Assembly: GCA_025935595.1 (NCBI GenBank)
Contig: JAICUZ010000001.1
Coordinates: 1 to 34,429 of the forward strand
From: Burkholderiales bacterium
Lineage (GTDB): Bacteria > Actinomycetota > Thermoleophilia > Gaiellales > Gaiellaceae
Reading direction: 5' to 3'
DNA length: 34,429 bases
The notes under the pieces are model-generated. The model was not told the origin of the DNA. It made no database searches and saw nothing but the letters and a program-made list of their open reading frames with translations. This document shows positions 21,151 through 28,942 of the stretch, in pieces; position 1 is the first letter of the stretch, and every line of letters starts with the position of its first letter. Made by a program: the position numbers and the translations under genes.

Positions 21151-21858
21151 TCAGATCATGAACGCGCCGTTGTTCTGGTCGATCGCCTGGCCGGTGACGC
21201 CGACCGAATCGTCGGACAGAAGCCAGGCGACGGTGCCGGCGATCTCGCTCGGATCGCTCATGCGGCGAAGCGGAACCTCCTGCTTGGCGAGCTCCCACGC
21301 CTCTGCTTCCGTGAGCCCCTCGAACAGCGAGAGGCCGAGCCGCGTCATGTCGGTGTCGACCCAGCCCGGGCAGATCGCGTTCACCTGGATCCGCCGCGGT
21401 GCGAGCTCGGCCGCCAGCGACCGCGTGAGCCCCAGCAGCGCGGCCTTCGAGGCGCAGTAGCCCGTGTACCCGGCGACGCCGATCCGCGACAGGATCGAGG
21501 ACGTGACGACGATGCGCCCACCGTCAGCCAACAGCGGCTCGGCGGCGCGAACGCACCAGTACGTGCCGTACAGGTTCGTCTGCAAGATCTCGTCGAAGCG
21601 GTCGTTCTCGCCCGGCTCGTTCGCGCCGCCGATCCCCGCGTTCGCGACGAGGCCGTCGAGCGGCTCCGTGAACGCGGCGGCGACGGCGCCGCGGTCGCTG
21701 ATGTCGACGACGCGAACCGTCGCACCGGCGAGTTGCGGCTCGTCGCGATCGATCAGCGTCAGGCGCGCGCCTTCCGACGCGAGCCGCTCCGCGATCGCCA
21801 GCCCGATCCCACGCGCCGCACCCGTGACCGCGACGTGCCTCCCTTCGAACCGTTTCAC
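21151..21858 (-). CDS. Short-chain dehydrogenase/reductase
   Basis: This is a 235-aa classical SDR. The cofactor motif is TGAARGIGLAIA (12-23), NAGIG lies at 73-77, the catalytic serine is in VVTSSILS (S120/S121), and Y134-x3-K138 is in YTGYCASK. PGWVDTDMTR follows. D37 after the second strand (LIDRDE) suggests preference for NAD(H). The substrate is unknown. The start GTG 21858 overlaps the MFS stop as GTGA, so it is translationally coupled to the exporter gene; the two probably act on the same or related compounds under the ArsR-like regulator upstream. The open frame upstream of this GTG is antiparallel noise within the MFS gene. Confidence 0.93.
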   Translation of the reverse strand: MKRFEGRHVAVTGAARGIGLAIAERLASEGARLTLIDRDEPQLAGATVRVVDISDRGAVAAAFTEPLDGLVANAGIGGANEPGENDRFDEILQTNLYGTYWCVRAAEPLLADGGRIVVTSSILSRIGVAGYTGYCASKAALLGLTRSLAAELAPRRIQVNAICPGWVDTDMTRLGLSLFEGLTEAEAWELAKQEVPLRRMSDPSEIAGTVAWLLSDDSVGVTGQAIDQNNGAFMI

Positions 21859-23075
21859 GTGGCCGAGTTTACGAGCGCAGCGCGCAACGAGGATCGTTCG
21901 GCGAGTGCGGCGACGACGAACGTCGCCGCCGCGACGGTGTCGATCGCGAGCACGACCGCGAGCACGCTGTGCGTGTCGTAGCGGGCGAGCGCCGGGCCCG
22001 CGAGCAGGAGCCCGATCGGCGAGCCGATGCACTGGAAGACGCCGAACGATGCGAGCGCCTGCGTGCGGATCTCGCGCGGGATGCGCAGCGTGATCAGGGC
22101 GTGAACCGGCGTGTTCACGAGTGACGTGAAGAATCCAGCGAGCGCCATCCCGGAGAACGCGACCACCCAGGGCGCGGGGATCGCGAGGATCCACAGCGAC
22201 GCCATCTCCAGCGTGAACGCCGCCGCGCCGAGCGTCAGCGCTTCCACCTTGCGCACGACGACCATCGACACGAGCGCGCCGACGAGCGACCCACCGCCCA
22301 TCGCGCCGAAGAGCCAGCCGAGAATGCGCGGGTTGGCGTGGTAGCTCGACACGACCAGCACCGGCAGCGAGGCGAAGAGCAGCATCCAGCAGATGTCGAT
22401 CACGGTGAACGCCGGCGTCCACAGGCGGAGGAGCTTGTCGCGGGCGATGAACCGGACGCCGTCGAGCACGCCGGTCGGCGGGCCTTCGGCCGTTATCTCG
22501 GGCAGCCGCACGAAGGTCGCGACGAGCAGGAACGACGCGAGGTACGTCGCCGCGTCGACGTAGAGCACGTCGGCGGTGCCGATGAGGCTGATCAGGACCC
22601 CGGCGAGCGGCGGGCCGATGAAGATCGTCGTGCGGTTCGCTGCCTGGAACAGCGCGGCCGCCTGCGCCACGTCCGCCTGCTCCTCGCCGACGAGCTCGGG
22701 CACGACGGCACGCTGGACCGAGAAGTACGGCGCGAGGAAGACGCCGGACACGGCGACGAGTGCCAGCAACGCGGGGAAGGGGAGGGCGCCCGCGGCGTGC
22801 AACACGGGGATCGCTGCGAAGAGCGGCACGCGCGCGAGGTCGCAGGTCAGCATCGTCCGTCGTGTGCCGAGCCGACCGGCGATCGCGCCGCCCCAGAAGC
22901 CGAGGATCGCGACCGGGAGCACCTCGGCGATGATCACCCAGGTCATGCGCTGCGGCGAGCCCGTGTCGCGGAGCACGAACCACGGCAGCGCGAGCCACGT
23001 CATCTGCGTGCCCGTCGACGAGATCATCTCGGCGACGAGCAGGGCGGCGAGCCGGCGGTCGCGGAGCAGGCTCAC
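21855..23075 (-). CDS. MFS exporter (MFS_3, enterobactin/macrolide-efflux type)
   Basis: This is a 406-aa membrane protein with about 12 helices. It begins LLRDRRLAALLVAEMISSTGTQMTWLALPWFVL, the hallmark of the MFS_3 exporter branch. The motif A region follows in GGAIAGRLGTRRTML, and APYFSVQRAVVPELV is the typical helix 4-5 segment of these exporters. It should export a small molecule by proton antiport. GTG 23075 is chosen because GGAGCGGGAA stands directly before it; GTG 23105, ten codons upstream, is the longest alternative. It is the middle gene of a regulator-exporter-SDR operon, 58 bp after the regulator. Confidence 0.9.
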   Translation of the reverse strand: MSLLRDRRLAALLVAEMISSTGTQMTWLALPWFVLRDTGSPQRMTWVIIAEVLPVAILGFWGGAIAGRLGTRRTMLTCDLARVPLFAAIPVLHAAGALPFPALLALVAVSGVFLAPYFSVQRAVVPELVGEEQADVAQAAALFQAANRTTIFIGPPLAGVLISLIGTADVLYVDAATYLASFLLVATFVRLPEITAEGPPTGVLDGVRFIARDKLLRLWTPAFTVIDICWMLLFASLPVLVVSSYHANPRILGWLFGAMGGGSLVGALVSMVVVRKVEALTLGAAAFTLEMASLWILAIPAPWVVAFSGMALAGFFTSLVNTPVHALITLRIPREIRTQALASFGVFQCIGSPIGLLLAGPALARYDTHSVLAVVLAIDTVAAATFVVAALAERSSLRAALVNSAT

Positions 23076-23133
23076 TTCCCGCTCCCGCGCCGGCCAAGCC
23101 GGCACCTCCGCTCTTTGACCGGCTCCGTCAAGC

Positions 23134-23631
23134 CTACGCCGGCGGCTCGGCCGTCGCCCCGAAGCTCACGATGACCGTGCGCGTGCCGCGCCGCTCCTCG
23201 CGGCCGCGGTAGGAGTCGAGCAGCGCCTCGAAGCGCTCACCGAGCTCCTCGAGCTCCTTCGTCGTCAGGTCGAGCGATGCCGACGACGTCTGCACTGCGC
23301 GTCGCCACGCGGCCGGCAGCTCGTGCTCGCGCCGCAGCGCGTCGCGCACGCGCTGCTGCTGGCGCGCGACGAGCTCGTCCCGGAGCACGGTCGCCTCGAT
23401 CCCGTCCGACGGAAACTCGATCCGCGTCGCCGTCGCGCGCCACGGGCGCTCGCGGCCCGCGCCACCGGCGCCCTCGGCGACGAAGCCCCACTTCGCGAGC
23501 GCGCGTAGGTGGTAGCTGCACGACGACGGGCTCTCGTCGACGAATTCGGAGCATTCGGTCGCCGTCGCCTGGTCGACGGCGTGGAGGTGGTCGAGGAGCG
23601 CGAGCCGGGTGGGATGCGCGAGAGCGCGCAT
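23134..23631 (-). CDS. ArsR-like winged-helix transcriptional regulator
   Basis: This is a 165-aa protein whose N-terminus is an ArsR-type winged helix: MRALAHPTRLALLDHLHAVDQATATECSEFVDESPSSCSYHLRAL contains helices 2 to 4, with SSCSYHLRALAKWGFV as the recognition helix. The C-terminal half is a long helical region with a probable coiled-coil dimerisation segment (LTTKELEELGERFEALLDSY). Family members usually begin with DPRAMRALAHP. Here that sequence is encoded just upstream of the ATG without a canonical start, so a CTG start at about 23649 is possible. It likely represses the exporter and SDR downstream through the operator at 23663-23694. No metal-binding cysteine pair is seen. Confidence 0.85.
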   Translation of the reverse strand: MRALAHPTRLALLDHLHAVDQATATECSEFVDESPSSCSYHLRALAKWGFVAEGAGGAGRERPWRATATRIEFPSDGIEATVLRDELVARQQQRVRDALRREHELPAAWRRAVQTSSASLDLTTKELEELGERFEALLDSYRGREERRGTRTVIVSFGATAEPPA

Positions 23632-23662
23632 CGCCCGTGGGTCGGTCAGGGTGAGGGAGTTA

Positions 23663-23694
23663 TCGAAAGAGATCTTTCGAAACTAACGTTTCGA
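23663..23694. promoter_or_regulatory. Tandem overlapping operators TCGAAA-N6-TTTCGA
   Basis: Two 18-bp inverted repeats share four bases. TCGAAA-GAGATC-TTTCGA is at 23663-23680 and TCGAAA-CTAACG-TTTCGA at 23677-23694. Centres are 14 bp apart. They cover the -10 box and the start region of the regulator promoter and are the likely binding site of the ArsR-like protein. Confidence 0.75.
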
Positions 23695-23708
23695 GAGCCA
23701 GGCGTCAA
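23680..23708 (-). promoter_or_regulatory. Promoter TTGACG - 17 bp - TAGTTT of the regulator operon
   Basis: On the minus strand the -35 box TTGACG (plus 23703-23708), a 17-bp spacer and the -10 box TAGTTT (plus 23680-23685) predict a start near 23672. The -10 lies inside the second operator and the start site inside the first. The promoter is embedded in the last codons of the upstream epimerase gene. Confidence 0.7.
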
Positions 23709-24654
23709 GTACCACCTGTTCCTTCGCCCGGTCGAGCCCCGCGGGTGTCTCCGCCGGCGCGTCGCCGGCGGCGATCCAGGCAAGCGTGTCGCGGACGGTC
23801 TCCTCGAGCGGCCGGGGCTCGAGCCCGGCGGCGAACGCGGGAGAGGGATCGACCGAGAGCATCCCCGCATATGCGGGGTCGTTGAGCCACAGCGGCAGCT
23901 CCATCCACTCCCCGACCTCGTGCTCGGCGAGGAAGGCGCCGTCGACCCAGACGACCTCGGAATCGACGCCGGCCACCCGGGCGCACGTCTCGACGAGCGT
24001 CGACCGCGGGACCGCCCGATCGACCGCGTTGAACGTGCCGGCGAGCCCGCGTTCCGCGGCGCGCACGATCCAGTCGGCGAGGTCGCGCACGTCGATCACC
24101 TGCGCGTCGGCCTCGGGTGGCGCGGGGGCGAGCACGCGGCCGCCGTCGGCGAACCGCTCCGGCCAGTACGTGAAGCGCCCCGTCGGGTCCCACGGGCCGA
24201 CGATCAGCCCCGGGCGCGGGATGAACGCTCCCGGGAAGCGCTCGCGGACGACGTCCTCGCAGTCCGCCTTCAGCTCGCCGTACGCCTCGCGCCACTCCTC
24301 GGTCGGTTCCTCGAGCTCGGCGACGGGCGAGCTCTCGGTCGGCGGCGTCGACACGTCGGCGTAGACGGAGATCGACGACACGAACGTGTAGTGGCCGACG
24401 TCGCCGAGCGCGTCGATCGTCTCGCGGACGATGCGCGGCACGTAACCGCTCGTGTCGACGACCGCGTCGAACGCGCGCCCGCGCACGGCGTCGAGGTTGC
24501 CGTCACGGTCTCCGCGCAGCTTTCGGGCGTCGGGAAACAGCTCGGGCCGCGTCTGCCCGCGGTTGAACATCGTCACTTCGTGACCGCGCGCGAGCGCGGC
24601 GTCGACCGCGTGGCGACCGAGGAACTGCGTGCCGCCGAGAACGAGGATGTGCAT
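23683..24654 (-). CDS. NAD-dependent epimerase/dehydratase (extended SDR)
   Basis: This is a 323-aa extended SDR of the atypical GGTxFLGR type. The cofactor motif is MHILVLGGTQFLGRH (G7, G8, G13), with VVDTSGYV at 65-72, VSSISVYAD with S93/S94, and Y125-x3-K129 in YGELK. The region after 150 (IPRPGLIVGPWDPTGRFTYW) is the usual GPxD segment. Such proteins act on nucleotide sugars or related compounds, or bind RNA in the chloroplast branch; the substrate is undetermined. ATG 24654 is 6 nt after TAGCCT. Its stop lies within the promoter/operator of the ArsR-like regulator gene downstream. Confidence 0.9.
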   Translation of the reverse strand: MHILVLGGTQFLGRHAVDAALARGHEVTMFNRGQTRPELFPDARKLRGDRDGNLDAVRGRAFDAVVDTSGYVPRIVRETIDALGDVGHYTFVSSISVYADVSTPPTESSPVAELEEPTEEWREAYGELKADCEDVVRERFPGAFIPRPGLIVGPWDPTGRFTYWPERFADGGRVLAPAPPEADAQVIDVRDLADWIVRAAERGLAGTFNAVDRAVPRSTLVETCARVAGVDSEVVWVDGAFLAEHEVGEWMELPLWLNDPAYAGMLSVDPSPAFAAGLEPRPLEETVRDTLAWIAAGDAPAETPAGLDRAKEQVVLDAWLSKR

Positions 24655-24666
24655 AGGCTCAGGCTA
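24654..24666. promoter_or_regulatory. Interlocked divergent -10 elements (epimerase / GNAT)
   Basis: Only 12 bp separate the two divergent ATG codons. TAGGCT (24654-24659, +) is 7 nt before ATG 24667; on the minus strand TAGCCT (24661-24666) is 6 nt before ATG 24654. There is no room for ribosome sites, so both genes must be leaderless, or be transcribed from within each other. Confidence 0.7.
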
Positions 24667-25107
24667 ATGGCGACGGTCCGGCACGCGGAGCCTGCGGATT
24701 ACGCATCCGTGATTGCAGTTATCGACGATTGGTGGGGCGGCCGCCCGATGTCGGCGATGCTGCCGAAGCTCTTCTTCATCCATTTCCGCGACACCTCGTT
24801 CGTGGCAGAAACGGGCGGTCGCGTCGTCGGCTTCCTCTGCGGCTTCCGGTCGCAGACGCACGACGACGAGGCATACATCCATTTCGTCGGTGTCGACCCG
24901 TCGCAGCGCGGCTCGGGGCTCGGGCGCGAGCTGTACGAGCGCTTCTTCGCGGCCGTCGCGCCTCGCACGGTCGTTCGCGCAGTGACCTCGCCGGTCAACG
25001 AGAAGTCGGTCGCCTTTCACCAGGCGCTCGGCTTCGAGGTGGAGCGGGTGGACGAGGACTACGACGGTCGCGGCGAGGCTCGTGTCCTCCTCTGGAAACG
25101 CCTCTAA
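24667..25107 (+). CDS. GNAT-family N-acetyltransferase
   Basis: This is a 146-aa single-domain GNAT. It starts ATVRHAEPADYASVIAVID, has the beta4 strand FVGVDPSQRGSGLGRELY with the acetyl-CoA pyrophosphate-binding loop (Q/R-x-x-G-x-G/A pattern, QRGSGLG), and VTSPVNEKSVAFHQALGFEVE, the typical C-terminal signature. It transfers acetyl groups to an amine of an unknown substrate. ATG 24667 is set by the 12-bp divergent spacing to the epimerase; the long frame upstream is antisense to that gene. Confidence 0.93.
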   Translation: MATVRHAEPADYASVIAVIDDWWGGRPMSAMLPKLFFIHFRDTSFVAETGGRVVGFLCGFRSQTHDDEAYIHFVGVDPSQRGSGLGRELYERFFAAVAPRTVVRAVTSPVNEKSVAFHQALGFEVERVDEDYDGRGEARVLLWKRL

Positions 25108-25150
25108 CGAGTGATTCGGCGTTGCCCGCGGAGCTGACGATAAGGCTCCG

Positions 25151-26491
25151 GTGGGGGCGCCGGTATACCGCGGGAACTTCGATGCGTCGCATGCCGAGCG
25201 GCTGCTCTGGCGCGCCGGCTTCGGCCCGCGTCCGGGTGAGGCGGCGAAGCTCGCGAAGCTCGGTCTCGACGGCGCCGTCCATTCGCTCCTGAATCCCGGA
25301 GTCGAGAAGCTCGTCGGGCCGAAGCCACACGACTCGAAGGGTCGCCCGTTCGCGCCGGCCGACGCGTGGGGTCACGACCATTGCTGGTGGCTCGACAAGA
25401 TGGTGCGCACGTCGCGTCCGCTCGTCGAGCGCATGGCGCTCGTCTGGCACGACTGGTTCGCGACGTCGAACGCAGGCGTCGGCGACCAGGGCCTGATGAT
25501 CGCCCAGAACCAGTTGTTCCGGAAGCACGGGCTCGGCTCGTTCGAGCAGCTGCTGCTCGACGTGACCGCGAATCCCGCGATGCTCGTCTGGCTCAACGGC
25601 ACCCAGAACACGAAGGACGCGCCGAACGAGAACTACGGTCGCGAGATGATGGAGCTGTTCACGCTCGGCGCCGACCGCGGTGCGTACACCGAGCGCGACG
25701 TCCGCGAGCAGGCGCGGGCTCTGACCGGCTGGACGAGCCGCTGGAGCCGCCGGAAGGGCGAATACGACTTCCATTTCGACGCGAGCCGTCACGACACCGG
25801 CATCAAGACGGTGTTCCGCAAGAGCGGTGACTACGCCTGGCGCGATGCATGCCATCTCTGTCTTTCGAACCCGAAGCACGCGTCGTTCTTCACCCAGAAG
25901 CTATGGAGCTACTTCATTCCCGTCGCGCCGGACGCGAAGACGCAGCGCGCGCTCGAAGCCGCCTACAACGGCAGCGGCCGCCAGATCAAGCCGGTACTCG
26001 ACATCGTGCTGAAGCATCCGGCGCTGCACACCGGGCCGCGCATGACGAAGCCGCCCGTCGTCCACATCGCCGGTCTCCTTCGCCGCCTCAACGCCGGCGT
26101 CACGACGGACGCGTGGGCGTGGATCGGCGGGCTCTCCGGCCAACAGCTCTTCTATCCGCCGAACGTCGCCGGCTGGGACGACTCGCGCTGGCTCGACACC
26201 GCGACGTTCCGCGGCCGGTGGATCGCCGTCGGCGAGATCCTCGGCGACCGCCGCCTCGATCCGGGCAAGGCGAAGGAGGCGATCGACGCGCCGACCACGC
26301 TCAAGCGCGCGCTCGCCTTCTGGAACAACCCGGAGCTGACGCCGGCGACGCACCGCCAGCTGCTCCGCTTCACGCAGCGCGCGCTGCACGACGCGCGCAC
26401 CGACAAGTGGAAGCAGGTGCAGTATCCGGTGCTCGTCGAGAACGCGCTTCGGCACCTGATCGCCGTGTCCCCCGACCTCCAGACGGCGTGA
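25151..26491 (+). CDS. DUF1800 family protein
   Basis: This is a 446-aa protein of the DUF1800 family. Characteristic segments are AERLLWRAGFGPRPGE near the N-terminus, MALVWHDWFATSNAGVGDQ, LLLDVTANPAMLVWLNG, NENYGREMMELFTLG, YTERDVREQARALTGW, and FYPPNVAGWDD near 330. No signal peptide is seen from this GTG start. DUF1800 genes are nearly always followed by a DUF1501 gene, as here, and the pair is suspected to act on the cell surface. No biochemical activity can be assigned. The spacing to DUF1501 is 20 nt, consistent with an operon. Confidence 0.93.
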   Translation: MGAPVYRGNFDASHAERLLWRAGFGPRPGEAAKLAKLGLDGAVHSLLNPGVEKLVGPKPHDSKGRPFAPADAWGHDHCWWLDKMVRTSRPLVERMALVWHDWFATSNAGVGDQGLMIAQNQLFRKHGLGSFEQLLLDVTANPAMLVWLNGTQNTKDAPNENYGREMMELFTLGADRGAYTERDVREQARALTGWTSRWSRRKGEYDFHFDASRHDTGIKTVFRKSGDYAWRDACHLCLSNPKHASFFTQKLWSYFIPVAPDAKTQRALEAAYNGSGRQIKPVLDIVLKHPALHTGPRMTKPPVVHIAGLLRRLNAGVTTDAWAWIGGLSGQQLFYPPNVAGWDDSRWLDTATFRGRWIAVGEILGDRRLDPGKAKEAIDAPTTLKRALAFWNNPELTPATHRQLLRFTQRALHDARTDKWKQVQYPVLVENALRHLIAVSPDLQTA

Positions 26492-26511
26492 GCGTCGGCC
26501 GGGAGCGGGAA

Positions 26512-27864
26512 GTGAGCCGGATCGTCTGCGACGAGTGCACCCGGGCGGGTGCGCTGCGCGCGGTCGCCGGGCGTGGGCTGCCGTCGATCGAGCCCGGCAT
26601 GCCGACGCCGGCGGGAACCGGGCTGACGCGGCGCGGCTTCATGGCCCGGTCACTCGGCATGGCGCTGACGGTCTACGGCGCCGGCCGGCTCGACATCTTC
26701 GACGAGGGGATCGCCGCGGCCGCGACGATGCCGAAGAACCCGATCCTCGTCACCGTGTTCCTGCAGGGCGGCGCGGACGCGCTCTCGCTCCTCTCGCCGC
26801 AGGCCGATCCGCTCTATCGCAAGCTGCGTCCGAGCCTCGCGATCTCCGGCGGGACGGCGTTCGCCGAGGACGATCGGCTGTTCTGGCACCCGGCGCTCGA
26901 TCAGATCGCACAGCTGCACGGCGAAGGCAAGGTGACCGTGCTTCCTGCCGTCGGGTACGACCATCCCGACCAGTCGCATTTCACCTCTCGCCACTTCTGG
27001 GAGGTCGGCGCGACGGACTCCCGCTTGCTCACCGGCTGGCTGGGCCGGTACCTCGACGTGGTCGGCTCGCCCGACAACCCGCTGCAGGGCCTGTCGCTGA
27101 CCGGCTCGCTGGAGCCCGCGCTCGCGACCGCGAAGGTGCCGGTCGCCGCGATCGACGGCCCCGATCAATACGACTTCTGGTCGCCGGGTGTCTGGGGCCA
27201 GGTCGAGGACAGGATGCTCGAGGCGATCGGGATGCTCGGCAACGCAGGCGCGCACGATGCCGCGTCCCGCACGGCCGCGAAAGTTGCGGGACAGTCGGCG
27301 ACGCTCCGCCGCCAGCTCCAGCCGTTCGGCGGCAAGAAGCTCACGCCCGCCGTGCCGTACCCGGCCGGCAACGACTCGTTCCCGCGCAGCCTGCAGGGCC
27401 TCGCGGCGATGATCGCCGCCGGGCTGCCGCTGCGGTGCGTCGCGCTCGAGGCGACCGGGGAGTACGACACGCACGCGAGCCAGGCGTCCGAGCTGACACC
27501 GGCGCTGACGACGACCGCCGCATCGCTGTACGCGTTCCAGCGCGACCTCGAGGCGCGCGGCGTCGCCGATCGCGTGCTGACGCTCGTCTGGACGGAGTTC
27601 GGCCGGCGTGCCGAGGAGAACGGCTCCGGCGGAACCGACCACGGCGCGGCCGGCACCGGGTTCCTGATCGGTACGAAGGTCGCGGGCACGCAGGTCGGCG
27701 AGTACCCGGGCCTCGCGAGCGGGCTCGACCGCGACGGCAACCTGAAGGCGACGAGCGACTTCCGCGGCGTCTACGCGGCGCTGCTCGAGCAGTGGCTGCG
27801 CTTCGACGCCGAGCGAATCCTCCCGCACATCTCGAAGTTCAAGCGGCCGACGCTCGTCAAGTGA
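26512..27864 (+). CDS. DUF1501 family protein with Tat signal
   Basis: This is a 450-aa protein related to sulfatase/alkaline-phosphatase-fold proteins (DUF1501). The N-terminus has an unusual leader of about 30 residues with a Cys pair (CDECTRAG), then a twin-arginine signal LTRRGFMARSLGMALTVYGAG. The mature part begins near AAATMPKNP and shows FLQGGADALSLL, AVGYDHPDQSHFTSRHFWEVG, TGEYDTHASQ, VWTEFGRR and TDHGAAGTGFLIG, all typical of the family. GTG 26512 directly follows GGAGCGGGAA. It is presumably exported folded by Tat and works with the DUF1800 protein. Its stop overlaps the cupredoxin start. Confidence 0.93.
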   Translation: MSRIVCDECTRAGALRAVAGRGLPSIEPGMPTPAGTGLTRRGFMARSLGMALTVYGAGRLDIFDEGIAAAATMPKNPILVTVFLQGGADALSLLSPQADPLYRKLRPSLAISGGTAFAEDDRLFWHPALDQIAQLHGEGKVTVLPAVGYDHPDQSHFTSRHFWEVGATDSRLLTGWLGRYLDVVGSPDNPLQGLSLTGSLEPALATAKVPVAAIDGPDQYDFWSPGVWGQVEDRMLEAIGMLGNAGAHDAASRTAAKVAGQSATLRRQLQPFGGKKLTPAVPYPAGNDSFPRSLQGLAAMIAAGLPLRCVALEATGEYDTHASQASELTPALTTTAASLYAFQRDLEARGVADRVLTLVWTEFGRRAEENGSGGTDHGAAGTGFLIGTKVAGTQVGEYPGLASGLDRDGNLKATSDFRGVYAALLEQWLRFDAERILPHISKFKRPTLVK

Positions 27865-28214
27865 AGCTCGCGGTCCTGACGGGCCTGCTCGGGCTCTCGC
27901 TGTTCCACGCGACGCCAAAGGCGGCGGCGCCGTCGCGCGTACAGGTGGTGGCGCGTGAGTACTCGTTCTCGCTCTCGCGGGTCCGGGTGCACTCAGGCGC
28001 GGCGGTGATCGAGCTGGCGAACTTCGGCCAGGACCTGCACGACCTGCGGGTGCAGCGCATCGGTGCGAAGCACATCGCCGGACTGGGCGTCGTCCCCGCC
28101 GGCGGCCGCGCCGACTTGACGCTGAAGCTGGCGCCGGGGCGATACTCGTTCTGGTGCTCGGTCGCAAACCATCGCCAGCTCGGCATGAAGACCACACTGG
28201 TCGTCACGCGCTAG
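27861..28214 (+). CDS. Small cupredoxin (type 1 copper protein)
   Basis: This is a 117-aa protein with an N-terminal signal (VKLAVLTGLLGLSLFHATPKAAA) and a plastocyanin-like fold. The copper site is complete: H60 in GQDLHDL, then C99, H104 and M109 in WCSVANHRQLGM (Cys-x4-His-x4-Met). It would carry single electrons outside the membrane. GTG 27861 overlaps the DUF1501 stop as GTGA, so translation is coupled, which suggests it is the redox partner or copper carrier of the DUF1800/DUF1501 pair. That link is inference. Its last 61 nt overlap the alpha/beta hydrolase gene. Confidence 0.9.
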   Translation: MKLAVLTGLLGLSLFHATPKAAAPSRVQVVAREYSFSLSRVRVHSGAAVIELANFGQDLHDLRVQRIGAKHIAGLGVVPAGGRADLTLKLAPGRYSFWCSVANHRQLGMKTTLVVTR

Positions 28215-28942
28215 TCGTCGACGAGGCGGGCGACCCGGACGGGACGCCCGTCGTCTACCTGCACGGCGGCGGCGACTCGCGGCTCTCACGCCATCCCGAC
28301 GACGCGATCGCGACGTCGCTCGGCGTGCGCCTGCTGGCCGTCGACCGCTGTGGACCGGCGCGTCGCTTCGGGTCGCTTCGCGCGTGGGCGGAGTCGACCG
28401 CGGCTGAGCTCGATCTCGAGCGGTTCGGCGTGATCGGCTGGTCGGCGGGAGGTCCGCACGCACTGGCGCTTGCGGCGGTCGCTCCGGAGCGCGTCGCGCG
28501 CGTCGCGCTGGTCGGGTCGATGCCGCCGATCGATCTGGTCGCGGAGCTACAGCGTGACGTGCGCGCGGCGATGCGGGTCGCACGTGTCTCGCCGCGTGTG
28601 GCGGCTCGCGGGCTCGAGCGGTGGGGGAGGCAGCCGACGCCGCCGACCGGCGACCCCGCGTGCGACGAGGCGTATGCGCGCGGCCGCGTCGAGTCGTTCC
28701 GGCACGGCGGACTGTGGCTCGCGCGCGAGCTGGCGTACCTCGGCCGGCCGTGGGGGTTCGACCTCGCCGACGTGCGCGCACCGGTGACGCTCTGGTGGGG
28801 GAGAGACGATCACGTGTGCCCGCCGCCGATCGGCGAGGCGTTCGCGGAGCGACTGCCGCACGCAGACCTTCGGCTGGTCGACGGCAACCACCAGCTGCTC
28901 TTCAGCCGCTGGCGCGACATCCTCGCTAGCGCGGCGGCCTGA
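28154..28942 (+). CDS. Alpha/beta-hydrolase
   Basis: This is a 262-aa alpha/beta-hydrolase with the triad S97 in GWSAGG, D219 in WWGRDDH and H246 in DGNHQLL. The oxyanion segment is YLHGGGDSR. The loop usually reading RPGYGxS is altered to RCGPARRFGS, which could change substrate entry. The only in-frame start that keeps the first strand is GTG 28154, inside the cupredoxin gene; no ATG/GTG/TTG follows before HALVVDEAG, so the true start is not certain. Overlap by 61 nt suggests translational coupling to the cupredoxin. The stop region overlaps the 3' end of the convergent NrtR gene by 17 bp. Confidence 0.85.
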   Translation: MLGRKPSPARHEDHTGRHALVVDEAGDPDGTPVVYLHGGGDSRLSRHPDDAIATSLGVRLLAVDRCGPARRFGSLRAWAESTAAELDLERFGVIGWSAGGPHALALAAVAPERVARVALVGSMPPIDLVAELQRDVRAAMRVARVSPRVAARGLERWGRQPTPPTGDPACDEAYARGRVESFRHGGLWLARELAYLGRPWGFDLADVRAPVTLWWGRDDHVCPPPIGEAFAERLPHADLRLVDGNHQLLFSRWRDILASAAA

